The notes under the pieces: model-generated | What the model was told of the DNA's origin: nothing | The model's database searches: none | What the model saw: the letters and a program-made list of their open reading frames with translations, nothing else | Made by a program: the position numbers and the translations under genes | Shown: positions 28,198 through 35,610 of the stretch, piece by piece | Layout: every line of letters begins with the position of its first letter | Position numbering within the stretch: the stretch's first letter is position 1 | Assembly (NCBI RefSeq): GCF_900115345.1 | Contig: NZ_FOWC01000001.1 | Location: 124,001-188,000, forward strand | Source: Amycolatopsis rubida | GTDB taxonomy: Bacteria > Actinomycetota > Actinomycetes > Mycobacteriales > Pseudonocardiaceae | Reading direction: 5' to 3' | Length of the DNA: 64,000 nucleotides

Positions 28198-28860
28198 GTG
28201 AGCGTTCCTGAACCGCGCGTACGATCGATGAGGAGCCGCAGGCTCTACAGTGGCATCCGACGCCAATCGTCCGCAGTAGTCGCAAAGGCGCCTACTGAAG
28301 CCAAGAAGCCTTTCCGTGAAACGGGTTCTTTTACTGTAATTGTGTCGACTGGTGCAAGCTTTCTTGTTGCCATAGTTGCATCGTTGACCACCATCATCAC
28401 GACGAACGCAACGATCGAAAAAGATCGCGATATTCAGCAGCGGCAAATTGACAGTCAGCGAACAGAAGAGGCTAGAGCTAAGCGCGAGCCGGTATATAAG
28501 GCGTACCTCGACGCCGCCAACCAGTACTCTGTCGCAACTAACGACCTGCTCGATGGCTGTGCGCCGCAGCCTCATGCAACTCTGGAGTCGTTGTACTCAA
28601 TATGTCCAAGAGCTAACGAGTTCAACTCGGCAAGGTCTAACTATCAAGACCGCCTGAATGATATGTACATATTCGGTACTCCGACTGCTGTTCAGGCTGT
28701 TCGGGCGTTGTCTTCAGTACTTCCGCCCGGTCTGTCATCCGGTTTCCCGGACGTAACCATAACGCGCCCTGATCGAGGTACTTTTACTTATCTCTACCGG
28801 CTGGTGCAGGGGCAAACTTGCCTGGACATTAAAATTGACGCAAGTCAACCGTGTCTCTAA
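28198..28860 (+). CDS. Single-pass membrane protein of unknown function, element cargo
   Basis: 220 aa from GTG at 28198. A basic N-terminus leads to one membrane helix (about residues 44-67, GSFTVIVSTGASFLVAIVAS), then a charged, probably coiled-coil stretch (EKDRDIQQRQIDSQRTEEAR). A C-terminal domain has cysteines in DGCAPQ, SICPR, QTCLD and QPCL. Base composition is visibly poorer in GC than everything around it (for example attaaaattgac near the end), a sign of recent transfer. It is the leftmost gene of the element and transcribed toward the integrase. I do not recognise the family. Confidence 0.7.
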   Translation: MSVPEPRVRSMRSRRLYSGIRRQSSAVVAKAPTEAKKPFRETGSFTVIVSTGASFLVAIVASLTTIITTNATIEKDRDIQQRQIDSQRTEEARAKREPVYKAYLDAANQYSVATNDLLDGCAPQPHATLESLYSICPRANEFNSARSNYQDRLNDMYIFGTPTAVQAVRALSSVLPPGLSSGFPDVTITRPDRGTFTYLYRLVQGQTCLDIKIDASQPCL

Positions 28861-29257
28861 CCACAAGTGGGTGGCCTCTCGGCATCTCGTCGACCTGGCG
28901 CAGCCCGATCACGTCGTGTCAAGGGGGCACCTTCCGCCCTGGGTGCCTGAACTGCGAAAACGCCCCCTTGACGCGGCGTGATAGCCCTTTGGGAGGTCGG
29001 CGAGATGCCGTTTGGCCAACCACGGACGCAACGTGCGAGCCCTGCCGGCCATCTCGGAGACCTGCCCGTCCGGCGAGGACATCTCTGATCTGCGACTTAC
29101 CGCGTCCATCGGCCCATTCGCCCCGGCCGACTCGCGGGGGACCGGCCGCCAGGCCGCACGCCCCCGCGAGGGCTTGGCCGGGGCAAAGGCATGGGGCCGA
29201 GCGGCCCCGGAGGGGCCGCCTTGATCCAGTAAAGAAACTTCTCACCGGCTACGCGTG
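28861..29257. other. Non-coding stretch of the element with nested inverted repeats
   Basis: About 400 bases without a gene I can support; a 108-codon minus-strand frame covers part but has no family features. GTCAAGGGGGC (28918-28928) is the exact inverse of GCCCCCTTGAC (28962-28972). An inner pair GGCACC (28926-28931)/GGTGCC (42-47 of the same block) overlaps the left arm, so two hairpins compete. Beyond it (29125-29215) lies a very GC-rich patch with several short palindromes (CCGGCCGCC, CCCCGCGAGG). Candidate replication or transfer origin, or a terminator for the flanking genes; unproven. Confidence 0.5.
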
Positions 29258-30052
29258 TCACGCTCCGGGCAGCACGGCCACCAGGCTCTTGTCATCGTGG
29301 CGCTTGGCGCGTGGCAGCGCCTCTCCGGACGGATCAACTCCGGATTCCCACGCCTGGCACTGCACCAAGAGCCCGTGCAGCGAGTCTGTATCCATGGCAG
29401 AGACCTGAGGCCAATCGTTCAAGCCAAGGTGCTTCATCGGGTCGTAGGCGCCATCAGTAGCCAGCACCAGCCACGGAACCTCGTCAACACGACGTCGCTC
29501 GATCAGGGCGTGCTGAGCGGCCTTCTCGCTGGCCTCGGCGATCCAGTACCCGCCTTCACGGTTCCGCCGAGCGGCCTGCTCGGTTTGAAGGCTGCGGAGG
29601 ATCTCACGGTGTCGGTCGTCGAATCCGCCACCGGCAGACAACCGCTCCCGGTATGTACGACGTGGTTCGAGGTCCAGCGCGTCCATGCGGTCATCCGTGA
29701 TCACCTCATTAGGCAGGACGGCCACGCTGTCTCCGAGCGCCAGCACGTCGACCCATCCGCCCGTCTCGCGAGCGATCGTGACCGTGCTCGACGGAGAACG
29801 CCCCGGCACCAGCTCCAGTCCGGCAGCCGTCTCCTTGATCGCCCGTCCGAGCATCGTCCGCAGGTCGCCAGACGGTTCGGCAAGTAGCTGGTCCCGGAGG
29901 TTGGCTCCGAGCTGACTCGCGTACGTCGCCGGAGGCACGGGCACAGGGCGGAACGCGGACGCTCCGTCCAAGAGCACGACCGCGTTTGGGGTCAGGAACG
30001 CCTTGTCGTCGCTGTCTTCGGACGCGGGGAGCTGGGCGACTACTGCGCGCAT
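29258..30052 (-). CDS. PP2C-like protein phosphatase encoded by the element
   Basis: 264 aa from ATG at 30052 (GTG at 30088, overlapping the upstream gene, is an alternative). PP2C metal-binding motifs are in order: VVLLDGASAF (Asp-Gly, about residues 29-30), DVLALGDSVAVL, LVLATDGAYD, and DDKSLVAV near the C-terminus. The family dephosphorylates Ser/Thr-phosphoproteins with Mn or Mg. It lies 4 nt after the helix-turn-helix gene on the same strand, so the two form a unit divergent from the rep-int genes. The target may be the partner protein or a host kinase substrate; no kinase gene is present in the element. Confidence 0.82.
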   Translation of the reverse strand: MRAVVAQLPASEDSDDKAFLTPNAVVLLDGASAFRPVPVPPATYASQLGANLRDQLLAEPSGDLRTMLGRAIKETAAGLELVPGRSPSSTVTIARETGGWVDVLALGDSVAVLPNEVITDDRMDALDLEPRRTYRERLSAGGGFDDRHREILRSLQTEQAARRNREGGYWIAEASEKAAQHALIERRRVDEVPWLVLATDGAYDPMKHLGLNDWPQVSAMDTDSLHGLLVQCQAWESGVDPSGEALPRAKRHDDKSLVAVLPGA

Positions 30053-30056
30053 GTGA

Positions 30057-30878
30057 TCACCACACGAAAGGTCCGGCTGCAAGTTCACTGTGGACGATGT
30101 TCAGGCCGTCGTACTCGGCTCGGACGACCAGCGAACACGGCTTGTCCGCCGTCGTGCCGAACACCCATCCGAGGTTTCTCACGAGGTAGTCGGTCGCTCC
30201 GAGGGACCCGATCCCGTGGATACCCGCGATGTGCACGACCACACGATCGTCGACGAGGTGCCGCCCCACGTAGGCAACGTCGATGGATTCGGTTTCCGCA
30301 GCATCTGAGGGGGAGCCGTGCCGGTCACCCGTGGCGGTCTCCTCGATCCACCAACGGCCGTCATCCTCGACCATGCTCAGGGTCGGGTCCTGGTCGAGCA
30401 GCCATGCGCCCACAGGTGCTGACTTCGGCCCGCACACGACCACGGTGTCCCCGGCCGGCGGGTTCTCCCGATCCGGTTCAATCTGGAACTGCGAGGTCGT
30501 GAAGGCCATCGAGTCCAAGAACCGGTCGAGCTGTTCGGTGGTCTTAGCGTCCTCCGCCGCGATCAACGGCCGCTCACGGTCGGTCGTTTGGTACCGATAC
30601 GGCACACCGACGCTGACGGGGCCGACGCCGAAGAACGCCCGCTCAGGTACAGGTGCCGTGCTTCGGATCTGGGTGACGCGCCCCTTGGTGATGCCGAGCT
30701 TCGCCGCGATCTCCGTGTAGCTCAGCCCTAGCTCGCGGTGTGCCCGCTCGATCGCGTGGCGTCGGAGGCGTGCCAGCTCGGTTGCTTGCTGCTGGTAGAC
30801 GGTGAGTAGCTCAGTCGCGCGCCGACCCTGACGGAGAGGGTCGGGCTCCCGCCGCACGGCCTCGAATTCGCTGCTCAT
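30057..30878 (-). CDS. Helix-turn-helix regulator with an unrecognised C-terminal domain
   Basis: 273 aa. Residues about 30-75 contain a sigma-70 region-4-like helix-turn-helix: RRHAIERAHRELGLSYTEIA then AKLGITKGRVTQIRS. The remaining 190 residues form a separate domain with two Rossmann-like motifs, DTVVVCGPKSAPVGAWLLDQ and VVVHIAGIHGIGSLGATDYL, joined by a DDGRWWIEETATG segment. I do not recognise it; a nucleotide- or ligand-sensing domain is a guess. It is the first gene of the minus-strand unit with the phosphatase. GTTTAG repeats upstream are likely operators for it or for a small partner. Confidence 0.75.
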   Translation of the reverse strand: MSSEFEAVRREPDPLRQGRRATELLTVYQQQATELARLRRHAIERAHRELGLSYTEIAAKLGITKGRVTQIRSTAPVPERAFFGVGPVSVGVPYRYQTTDRERPLIAAEDAKTTEQLDRFLDSMAFTTSQFQIEPDRENPPAGDTVVVCGPKSAPVGAWLLDQDPTLSMVEDDGRWWIEETATGDRHGSPSDAAETESIDVAYVGRHLVDDRVVVHIAGIHGIGSLGATDYLVRNLGWVFGTTADKPCSLVVRAEYDGLNIVHSELAAGPFVW

Positions 30879-30886
30879 CGTGCAGA

Positions 30887-30990
30887 GTTTAGACCCCCTT
30901 GACGCTGATCACCAGGTGGGCGTAACCTCGGTTTACCACCCCTAAACGACTGACGACCGCCTCTCGCTCAGAGAGTTTAGGGCCCTAAAC
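30887..30990. promoter_or_regulatory. Divergent control region with GTTTAG/CTAAAC operators
   Basis: A perfect 16-bp palindrome, GTTTAGGGCCCTAAAC, lies at 30975-30990, immediately before the GGAGG of the gene at 31002. Half-sites occur at 30887-30892 (GTTTAG) and 30942-30947 (CTAAAC). The sites flank both divergent starts, so one regulator could control both the rep-int side and its own gene. The likely candidate is the helix-turn-helix protein encoded next to it. Confidence 0.7.
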
Positions 30991-31001
30991 CGGAGGTTGA
31001 C

Positions 31002-31400
31002 ATGGGCGCGCTGGCCCTGCTGGAAGACGAGCCGTACGTGACGGTGATCCCGGACCGATTCCGCTTCTCCGACGAGAACCCGCTGACCTTGGACCCGTAC
31101 GCGCGGAACAAGTTCGGCGACCTCCCGCCGTACATCGAAGACGTCATCACCGATGTGGTTGGCCTGACTCAGGCTGAGTGGGACGCCCTGGTGGACCAGG
31201 GGGAGACGTACTCGGTGGTCGGCCCGTTCCAGTACTACTCGCTGGCCCGGTTTCTCCGCTCGGTTGCTCGTCGTGGCCACCGCTCAGGTCCTGCCGGAGT
31301 CTGCCCGGACTGCTGGGGCTCGCTCGCGATGTCCGATGTGGATGGATCCATGACGGGCCGTGTCGGTGCCGCCGTCGTGTGTGTCTGCGTGGGGGTCTGA
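31002..31400 (+). CDS. Small acidic protein of the element, paralogue of the next gene
   Basis: 132 aa, ATG at 31002 with CGGAGG upstream. The core DLPPYIEDVITDVVGLTQAE then WDALVDQGETYSV matches the next protein in pattern. The C-terminal 40 residues contain VCPDCWG and a hydrophobic end (GAAVVCVCVGV). First gene of the rightward rep-int unit, directly behind the palindromic operator. Position would suit a copy-control or excision factor, but nothing in the sequence proves this. Confidence 0.65.
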   Translation: MGALALLEDEPYVTVIPDRFRFSDENPLTLDPYARNKFGDLPPYIEDVITDVVGLTQAEWDALVDQGETYSVVGPFQYYSLARFLRSVARRGHRSGPAGVCPDCWGSLAMSDVDGSMTGRVGAAVVCVCVGV

Positions 31401-31403
31401 ACC

Positions 31404-31697
31404 ATGGCCATGGCTTCTCGACGGCTCGGAGAACGTGTCCGCTTGTCCGACCTCGACCCGGGCAGCGGCGTCCCGTACTGCCAGGAACGGTTCGCTGAGC
31501 TGCCCGACTGGGTCATGGACCTGGTGCTGAACATGGGTGTCCAGCCGGACCGCTGGAACCGCCTGGTCGAGCGTGGAGAAGTGCTGGAGCTGCCGTTCTT
31601 CGACGGTTGGCACCGAGTCCCGCGCGAGGTCAACTGGCGTGCGCTTCCGACCTCGGTCGGTTGGCCCGGCTCCGCTCGATCGGGGGTGGCTGCCTGA
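31404..31697 (+). CDS. Small protein of the element, paralogue of the preceding gene
   Basis: 97 aa. The central part ELPDWVMDLVLNMGVQPDR then WNRLVERGEVLELPFFDGWH parallels the preceding protein's DLPPYIEDVITDVV...WDALVDQGETYSV. It begins 3 nt after that gene, and its stop overlaps the rep start (TGATG). The size and the place just before rep-int fit an excisionase-like accessory factor, but I see no winged-helix signature. Confidence 0.65.
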   Translation: MAMASRRLGERVRLSDLDPGSGVPYCQERFAELPDWVMDLVLNMGVQPDRWNRLVERGEVLELPFFDGWHRVPREVNWRALPTSVGWPGSARSGVAA

Positions 31698-33082
31698 TGG
31701 GCGCTGCTCCGATGGGCTTCCGTGAGCTGGTGTCCGCGTACACCGAATTCGGGGACCTCGACCCGGCGTTGGCGCACGTGCTCGCTCGCGGTGACTTCGA
31801 CACCTGGGCGGGGAAGGTTCGGGCAGCTCGCGGGTGCGTGAAGCCGGTGCGCATGTCCGGGTCGTCCACGTTGGTCGACGGTGCAGGCACTGTCGTCTCG
31901 GAATTCTCCGGCAGCGTCTTTGTGCCGTGCAAGAACCGGCGCGCCTCCGTGTGTGAGTCCTGCTCAGCGCACTACGCGCACGACACCTTCCACCTGATCC
32001 GGGCCGGTCTGTCCGGCGGCAAGGGTGTGCCGGAGACGGTGGGTGGTCACCTGCGGGTGTTCGCGACCCTGACCGCGCCCTCGTTCGGGAAGGTCCACTC
32101 ACGACCGTTCCGAGGTGGCGCGTTTCGCCGCTGCTCCTGTGGTGTCCTGCATTCCCAGTACGACGACGCCTTGGGTACGCCGCTGGACCCCACGACCTAC
32201 GACTATGTGGGCTCGGTGCTCTGGCAGGCGCACGCGGGGGAGCTGTGGCGTCGGTTCACCATCGCCGTGAACCGCAAGCTCGCACGCGCCCTTGGGTTGC
32301 GTCCAACGGAGCTGCGCGAGGTCATGCGCCTGTCGTACGCGAAGGTGGCGGAGTACCAGCGGCGCGGCCTGATCCACTTCCACGCTGTCGTCCGCATCGA
32401 CGGTGCGGACGGTCCGGCCGGGCCGCCCCCGCCCGCCGAGGTCACGGACGCGCTGCTGACCGCCGTCATTCAGGACGCGGCGGCCTCAGTCGTGGTCTAC
32501 AGCCCCGAGTCAGCTGCAACCGGTGTGCGTGACCTGACCTGGGGCGATCAGGTCGACGTCGAGACGATCGCCGCGTCGCGGGACGATTCGGCCGGCTGGC
32601 GTGACCAGCGCGTCGCGGGCTACGTCGCCAAGTACGCGACCAAGGGCACTCGCCTTACCGAAGGCAGCGACTTCCGCATCCGGTCGGCCGAGCACATCGA
32701 GCAACTCGCGATCAGCGAGCACCACAAGCAGCTCATGCGCACCGCTTGGCGTCTTGGCGGGATGGAGGAGTTCAAGGACCTCAATCTGCGGAAGTGGGCG
32801 CACATGCTCGGGTTCCGTGGCCACTTCCTGACCAAGTCGCGCCGCTACTCGACCACGTTCGGGCAGATCCGGCGGACCCGCACCGAGTACCGCCTCGACC
32901 AGGAACGCGAAGCGCTTGGCATCGCCGACGCCGTGGCCCTGCACGCCGTCAACGACTGGGCCATGACGGGCATCGGTTACCACAACGAGGCAGAACGGCG
33001 CCTCGCCGCTGTCTTCTCGGAGCTCCACCTCGCCCACCGCAAGCTCGACGGGCAGGACGACGGAGCCGATCATGGCCGTTGA
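31697..33082 (+). CDS. RepSA-like replication initiator
   Basis: 461 aa from ATG at 31697; the frame is open upstream, but this start overlaps the preceding stop and suits coupling. Features shared with pSAM2-type initiators are a zinc-like cluster (VPCKNRRASVCESCSAHY, Cys about 78, 86, 89), FATLTAPSFG, a histidine motif GLIHFHAVVRIDG (about 224-236) resembling the HUH metal site, and VAGYVAKYATKGT. It would start rolling-circle replication of the excised circle. The 3' end overlaps the integrase gene by 11 nt. Confidence 0.88.
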   Translation: MGAAPMGFRELVSAYTEFGDLDPALAHVLARGDFDTWAGKVRAARGCVKPVRMSGSSTLVDGAGTVVSEFSGSVFVPCKNRRASVCESCSAHYAHDTFHLIRAGLSGGKGVPETVGGHLRVFATLTAPSFGKVHSRPFRGGAFRRCSCGVLHSQYDDALGTPLDPTTYDYVGSVLWQAHAGELWRRFTIAVNRKLARALGLRPTELREVMRLSYAKVAEYQRRGLIHFHAVVRIDGADGPAGPPPPAEVTDALLTAVIQDAAASVVVYSPESAATGVRDLTWGDQVDVETIAASRDDSAGWRDQRVAGYVAKYATKGTRLTEGSDFRIRSAEHIEQLAISEHHKQLMRTAWRLGGMEEFKDLNLRKWAHMLGFRGHFLTKSRRYSTTFGQIRRTRTEYRLDQEREALGIADAVALHAVNDWAMTGIGYHNEAERRLAAVFSELHLAHRKLDGQDDGADHGR

Positions 33083-34280
33083 CGACCTCTGGTATCTGCG
33101 CAAACGCGATGCGGAAACGGGGGAGCGGCTGCGGTCCAAGCGCCACGGCCGTGGGAAGCGCTGGCGCGTCCGCTGGGACGACCCGGACACCGGCCAGCCT
33201 CGGACCGAGCTGTTCGAGCGCCGTGCGGACGCTGACCGGCACGACGCCAACATTCAGGCCGACATCTCGCGCGGCCTGTACGTCGACCCGCGCGCCGGAA
33301 AGCTGACCCTCGCGGACTTCGCGGAGCAGTGGCGGAGCACGTTGCTGCACCGGCCCAGCACCGCGGAGCGGACCGAGCGGGTCATCCGGCGTCACGTCGT
33401 GCCGGTGCTCGGGCACCTGCCGATCGCGCAGATCCGCAGTTCGCACATTCGTGGCTGGGTCAAGGATCGATCCACCAAGCTCGCCCCGAGCACGCTCGCG
33501 GTCGTGTACTTCGGAACGCTCGTGCCGCTGTTCAACGCGGCTGTGGCAGACAAGCGCATCGGGACGACCCCGTGCGTCGGCGTCCGCCTTCCGGAGATCG
33601 ACGACGCGAAGTACTACATCGCGCGTCCAGAAGAGGTGCACGCGCTGCACGACGCTCTACCCGAGCGGTACCGGCCGATCGTCTACCTCGCTGCAGGGTG
33701 CGGCTGGCGCGGTGGCGAGATCTTCGGTCTCGAGCGGGACTCGATCGACTTCGAGACCCGCGAAGTCCACGTGCGGCACCAATTGACGGTCGTCGCGGGG
33801 CGCACGCCCTACCTGGCACCGCCCAAGACCAAGAACAGCCGCCGGACGAACGAGCTGCCCACGCTGGTCGCGGACAGCCTTCGGGGGCACCTGGAGACCT
33901 TCCGGTCGATGCCGGAGGAGATCGACGACGAGACCGACCCTCGCCGGCCGATTCGGCGCCCCGCTGACCTCGTGTTCACCCGGGGCGACGGCCGGCCGAT
34001 CCACCGGGCCGACTGGTCGTACATCTGGCGTCCGGCCGTGAAAGCCGCTGGCCTGCCCGAGGGCTTCGGCCTGCGCGACCTACGGCACTACTTCGCCACC
34101 GTGCTCATCTTCGGCGGTGCGAACGTCAAGACCGTTCAGCTCGCCATGGGTCACACCACGCCGACGGTCACGCTCAACACCTACGTCGGCTACTGGCCGG
34201 ACGCGGTGGACCAGACGCGGACGCTGGTCGACTCCGCACTGGGTTGTACCCGGGTTGTACCCACGGGCACCGGAAAGTAG
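33072..34280 (+). CDS. Tyrosine-type site-specific integrase
   Basis: 402 aa. N-terminal arm-binding region, SAM-like core-binding domain (about 76-160), catalytic domain from about 195. Catalytic residues: Arg in GCGWRGGEIF (about 213), Lys in PKTKNSRRTN, Arg and His in LRDLRHYFAT, His in LAMGHTTP, Tyr in LNTYVGYW (about 371). The first position of the HxxR box is Arg rather than His, a tolerated variation. The gene ends 29 nt before the right core site. It should recombine this site in yajQ with the circular element. Confidence 0.93.
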   Translation: MAVDDLWYLRKRDAETGERLRSKRHGRGKRWRVRWDDPDTGQPRTELFERRADADRHDANIQADISRGLYVDPRAGKLTLADFAEQWRSTLLHRPSTAERTERVIRRHVVPVLGHLPIAQIRSSHIRGWVKDRSTKLAPSTLAVVYFGTLVPLFNAAVADKRIGTTPCVGVRLPEIDDAKYYIARPEEVHALHDALPERYRPIVYLAAGCGWRGGEIFGLERDSIDFETREVHVRHQLTVVAGRTPYLAPPKTKNSRRTNELPTLVADSLRGHLETFRSMPEEIDDETDPRRPIRRPADLVFTRGDGRPIHRADWSYIWRPAVKAAGLPEGFGLRDLRHYFATVLIFGGANVKTVQLAMGHTTPTVTLNTYVGYWPDAVDQTRTLVDSALGCTRVVPTGTGK

Positions 34281-34305
34281 ATACCCGCAGGTCAACGAGG
34301 GTGTA

Positions 34306-34797
34306 TCAGCGGTAGTTGGTGAACTGCAGAGCGATCTCGAAGTCCTTGCCCTTCAGCAACGAGATCACCTCCTGCAGCTGGTCCTTCTTCTTGCCCGACA
34401 CCCGCAGCTGGTCGCCCTGGATCTGGGCCTGGACGCCCTTCGGGCCCTCGTCGCGGATGAACTTCGCGATCTGTTTCGCCTTGTCCGACGCGATGCCCTG
34501 CAGGATCTTGCCGCTGATCTTGTAAATCTTGCCGGAGATCGCGGGCTCGCCCGCCTCGAAGGCCTTCAGCGAGATGTTCCGCTTGATCAGCTTCTCCTTG
34601 AAGACCTCCACCGCCGCGAGGGCGCGCTCTTCGGTCTCCGACTCGATCGCGATGGCTTCCTCGCCGGACCAGTTGATGCCGGTTCCGGTGCCGCGGAAGT
34701 CGAACCGCGTGCCCAGTTCCTTGCTGGCCTGGTTGAGCGCGTTGTCCACCTCCTGGCGGTCGACCTTGCTCACCACGTCGAAAGAGGGATCCGCCAC
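34306..34797 (-). CDS. yajQ: YajQ-family nucleotide-binding protein
   Basis: 163 aa, normal length, GTG at 34797 after GTGAGGAC. Family features: [35 protein letters not shown] and [20 protein letters not shown], ending ALQFTNYR. YajQ proteins have two ferredoxin-like domains; some bind cyclic-di-GMP, others tRNA or nucleotides. The last codons are supplied by the integrated element (core repeat at 34310), and its original terminator now lies 6.3 kb away. A c-di-GMP link with the EAL protein at 16321 is possible, but not shown. Confidence 0.95.
   Translation of the reverse strand: MADPSFDVVSKVDRQEVDNALNQASKELGTRFDFRGTGTGINWSGEEAIAIESETEERALAAVEVFKEKLIKRNISLKAFEAGEPAISGKIYKISGKILQGIASDKAKQIAKFIRDEGPKGVQAQIQGDQLRVSGKKKDQLQEVISLLKGKDFEIALQFTNYR
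34310..34327. repeat. Right attachment site, forming the end of yajQ
   Basis: Second copy of the 18-bp core, identical to 27970-27987. It encodes codons for Q-F-T-N-Y-R at the C-terminus of YajQ. The element thus supplies the terminal codons so that the host protein is unchanged. Confidence 0.92.
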
Positions 34798-34915
34798 GTG
34801 TCCTCACACCTTGTCTCAGCTCGTCAGGGACCCCCAGCGTAGCGCCGGGGGATCCCGGTTGACCGCCCGTCCGGGCCGTTGGGTATCCTTCTTCCCGGCC
34901 GGTTCGCCCGGCCAT

Positions 34916-34997
34916 GGCAGGTTACCCAAGCGGCCAAAGGGATCTGACTGTAAATCAGACGGCTCAGCCTTCGGGGGTTCGAATCCCTCACCTGCCA
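34916..34997 (+). tRNA. tRNA-Tyr (anticodon GUA)
   Basis: 82 nt, class II with a long variable arm. The acceptor GGCAGGT pairs with ACCTGCC, with discriminator A. Anticodon loop CTGTAAA (GTA); T arm GGGGGTTCGAATCCCTC. CCA is not encoded. It is divergent from yajQ and followed by a strong terminator. Confidence 0.95.
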
Positions 34998-35004
34998 CAC
35001 CACA

Positions 35005-35037
35005 GAACAGCCCCGTGATCCAGTCACGGGGCTGTTC
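35005..35037 (+). terminator. Terminator after tRNA-Tyr
   Basis: A perfect 14-bp stem (35005-35018 with 35024-35037) and a 5-nt loop, starting 7 nt after the tRNA. The T-run is weak, but the stem is very stable. Confidence 0.88.
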
Positions 35038-35066
35038 TCGTGTATCCGCGGCTTTCCGGCTCGGGC

Positions 35067-35097
35067 TTGACCCTCCTGCGGCAGGAGGCTCCAGGCT
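35067..35097 (+). promoter_or_regulatory. MerR/TipA-type promoter upstream of the glyoxalase-like gene
   Basis: -35 TTGACC (35067-35072) and a -10 candidate CAGGCT (35092-35097) are 19 bp apart, the overlong spacing typical of MerR-controlled promoters. The spacer holds the near-perfect dyad CCTCCTGC-G-GCAGGAGG (35072-35088). The MerR-family regulator is encoded by the second gene downstream. Confidence 0.8.
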
Positions 35098-35104
35098 CTC
35101 CCGC

Positions 35105-35593
35105 ATGAACGAATTTCGCGGCCCGGTTCCGGCTCCCGCCTTCGACGCGGTGTCGCCGGGCAACTATCTCGGCTTTTACGGGATGCCGATGTTTCCGAAC
35201 GTGCCCACCGCCGACCTCGAAGCTTCGGCTGACTTCTGGCTTCGCGGGCTCGGCTTCGACAACCTGTTCACCTTGCCGGGCCAGGTCGTGCACCTGCGGC
35301 GCTGGGCGTTTCAGGACGTGCTGCTCAAGCCGGGGACCCCGGCGGCTCCGAGTGCGGTCAGTATCAGTTTTTCCTGTGTGCTCGGCGAACTCGACGAAAT
35401 CGCCAAGCGGTGTGCGGAAATCGCGCCGGGCTGTACCAGCGGGCCGGAGTTGATGCCGTGGAACTCGCGGGAGTTGACGGTCGTCACGCCGGAGGGCACG
35501 AAAGTCGTGATGACTGCGGCGGAGCCGATCGATCCGGACGGACCCGTCGCGGAGCGGTTGCGTGCTGCGGGGATCGACGTGCCACGGCCGTGA
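35105..35593 (+). CDS. VOC/glyoxalase-fold protein
   Basis: 162 aa from ATG at 35105. Residues about 27-140 show a vicinal-oxygen-chelate pattern: NVPTADLEASADFWLRGLGFDNLF (first beta-alpha-beta unit) and MPWNSRELTVVTPEGTKVVMTA (closing unit). Such proteins include glyoxalases, dioxygenases and antibiotic-binding resistance proteins. It starts 7 nt after the MerR-type -10, so the transcript has almost no leader. It is followed 17 nt later by the MerR/TipAS gene. The layout suggests a drug-inducible two-gene operon, which is inference. Confidence 0.85.
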   Translation: MNEFRGPVPAPAFDAVSPGNYLGFYGMPMFPNVPTADLEASADFWLRGLGFDNLFTLPGQVVHLRRWAFQDVLLKPGTPAAPSAVSISFSCVLGELDEIAKRCAEIAPGCTSGPELMPWNSRELTVVTPEGTKVVMTAAEPIDPDGPVAERLRAAGIDVPRP

Positions 35594-35610
35594 GCTGCGA
35601 CACTGAGGGC

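Larger units (their letters stand above)
27970..34327 (+). mobile_element. Integrative element (pSAM2/AICE-like, no transfer gene seen) inserted in the 3' end of yajQ
   Basis: An 18-bp core is repeated at 27970-27987 and 34310-34327; adding the next four bases gives 22 bp with one mismatch. The right copy forms the last codons of the intact yajQ gene, and the left copy is the displaced old yajQ end. Between them lie a tyrosine integrase next to the right end, a RepSA-like initiator overlapping it, two small proteins, a divergent regulator/PP2C pair and a low-GC membrane protein. The rep-int overlap is typical of actinomycete integrative elements. No FtsK/TraB ATPase, excisionase or NUDIX gene could be recognised. 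Period from core to core is 6340 bp. Confidence 0.9.

Noticed and set aside
28919..29245. A 108-codon minus-strand frame in the element
   Set aside because: It is Arg/Gly-rich, crosses strong inverted repeats, and lacks a good start site or family likeness.
31284..32102. A 272-codon minus-strand frame over the small genes and rep
   Set aside because: Antisense shadow with low-complexity Arg/Ser/Thr translation.
34916..34997. tRNA-Tyr as attachment site of the integrated element
   Set aside because: The repeated core lies in the yajQ tail (34310-34327); no tRNA-derived repeat is found at the left end.
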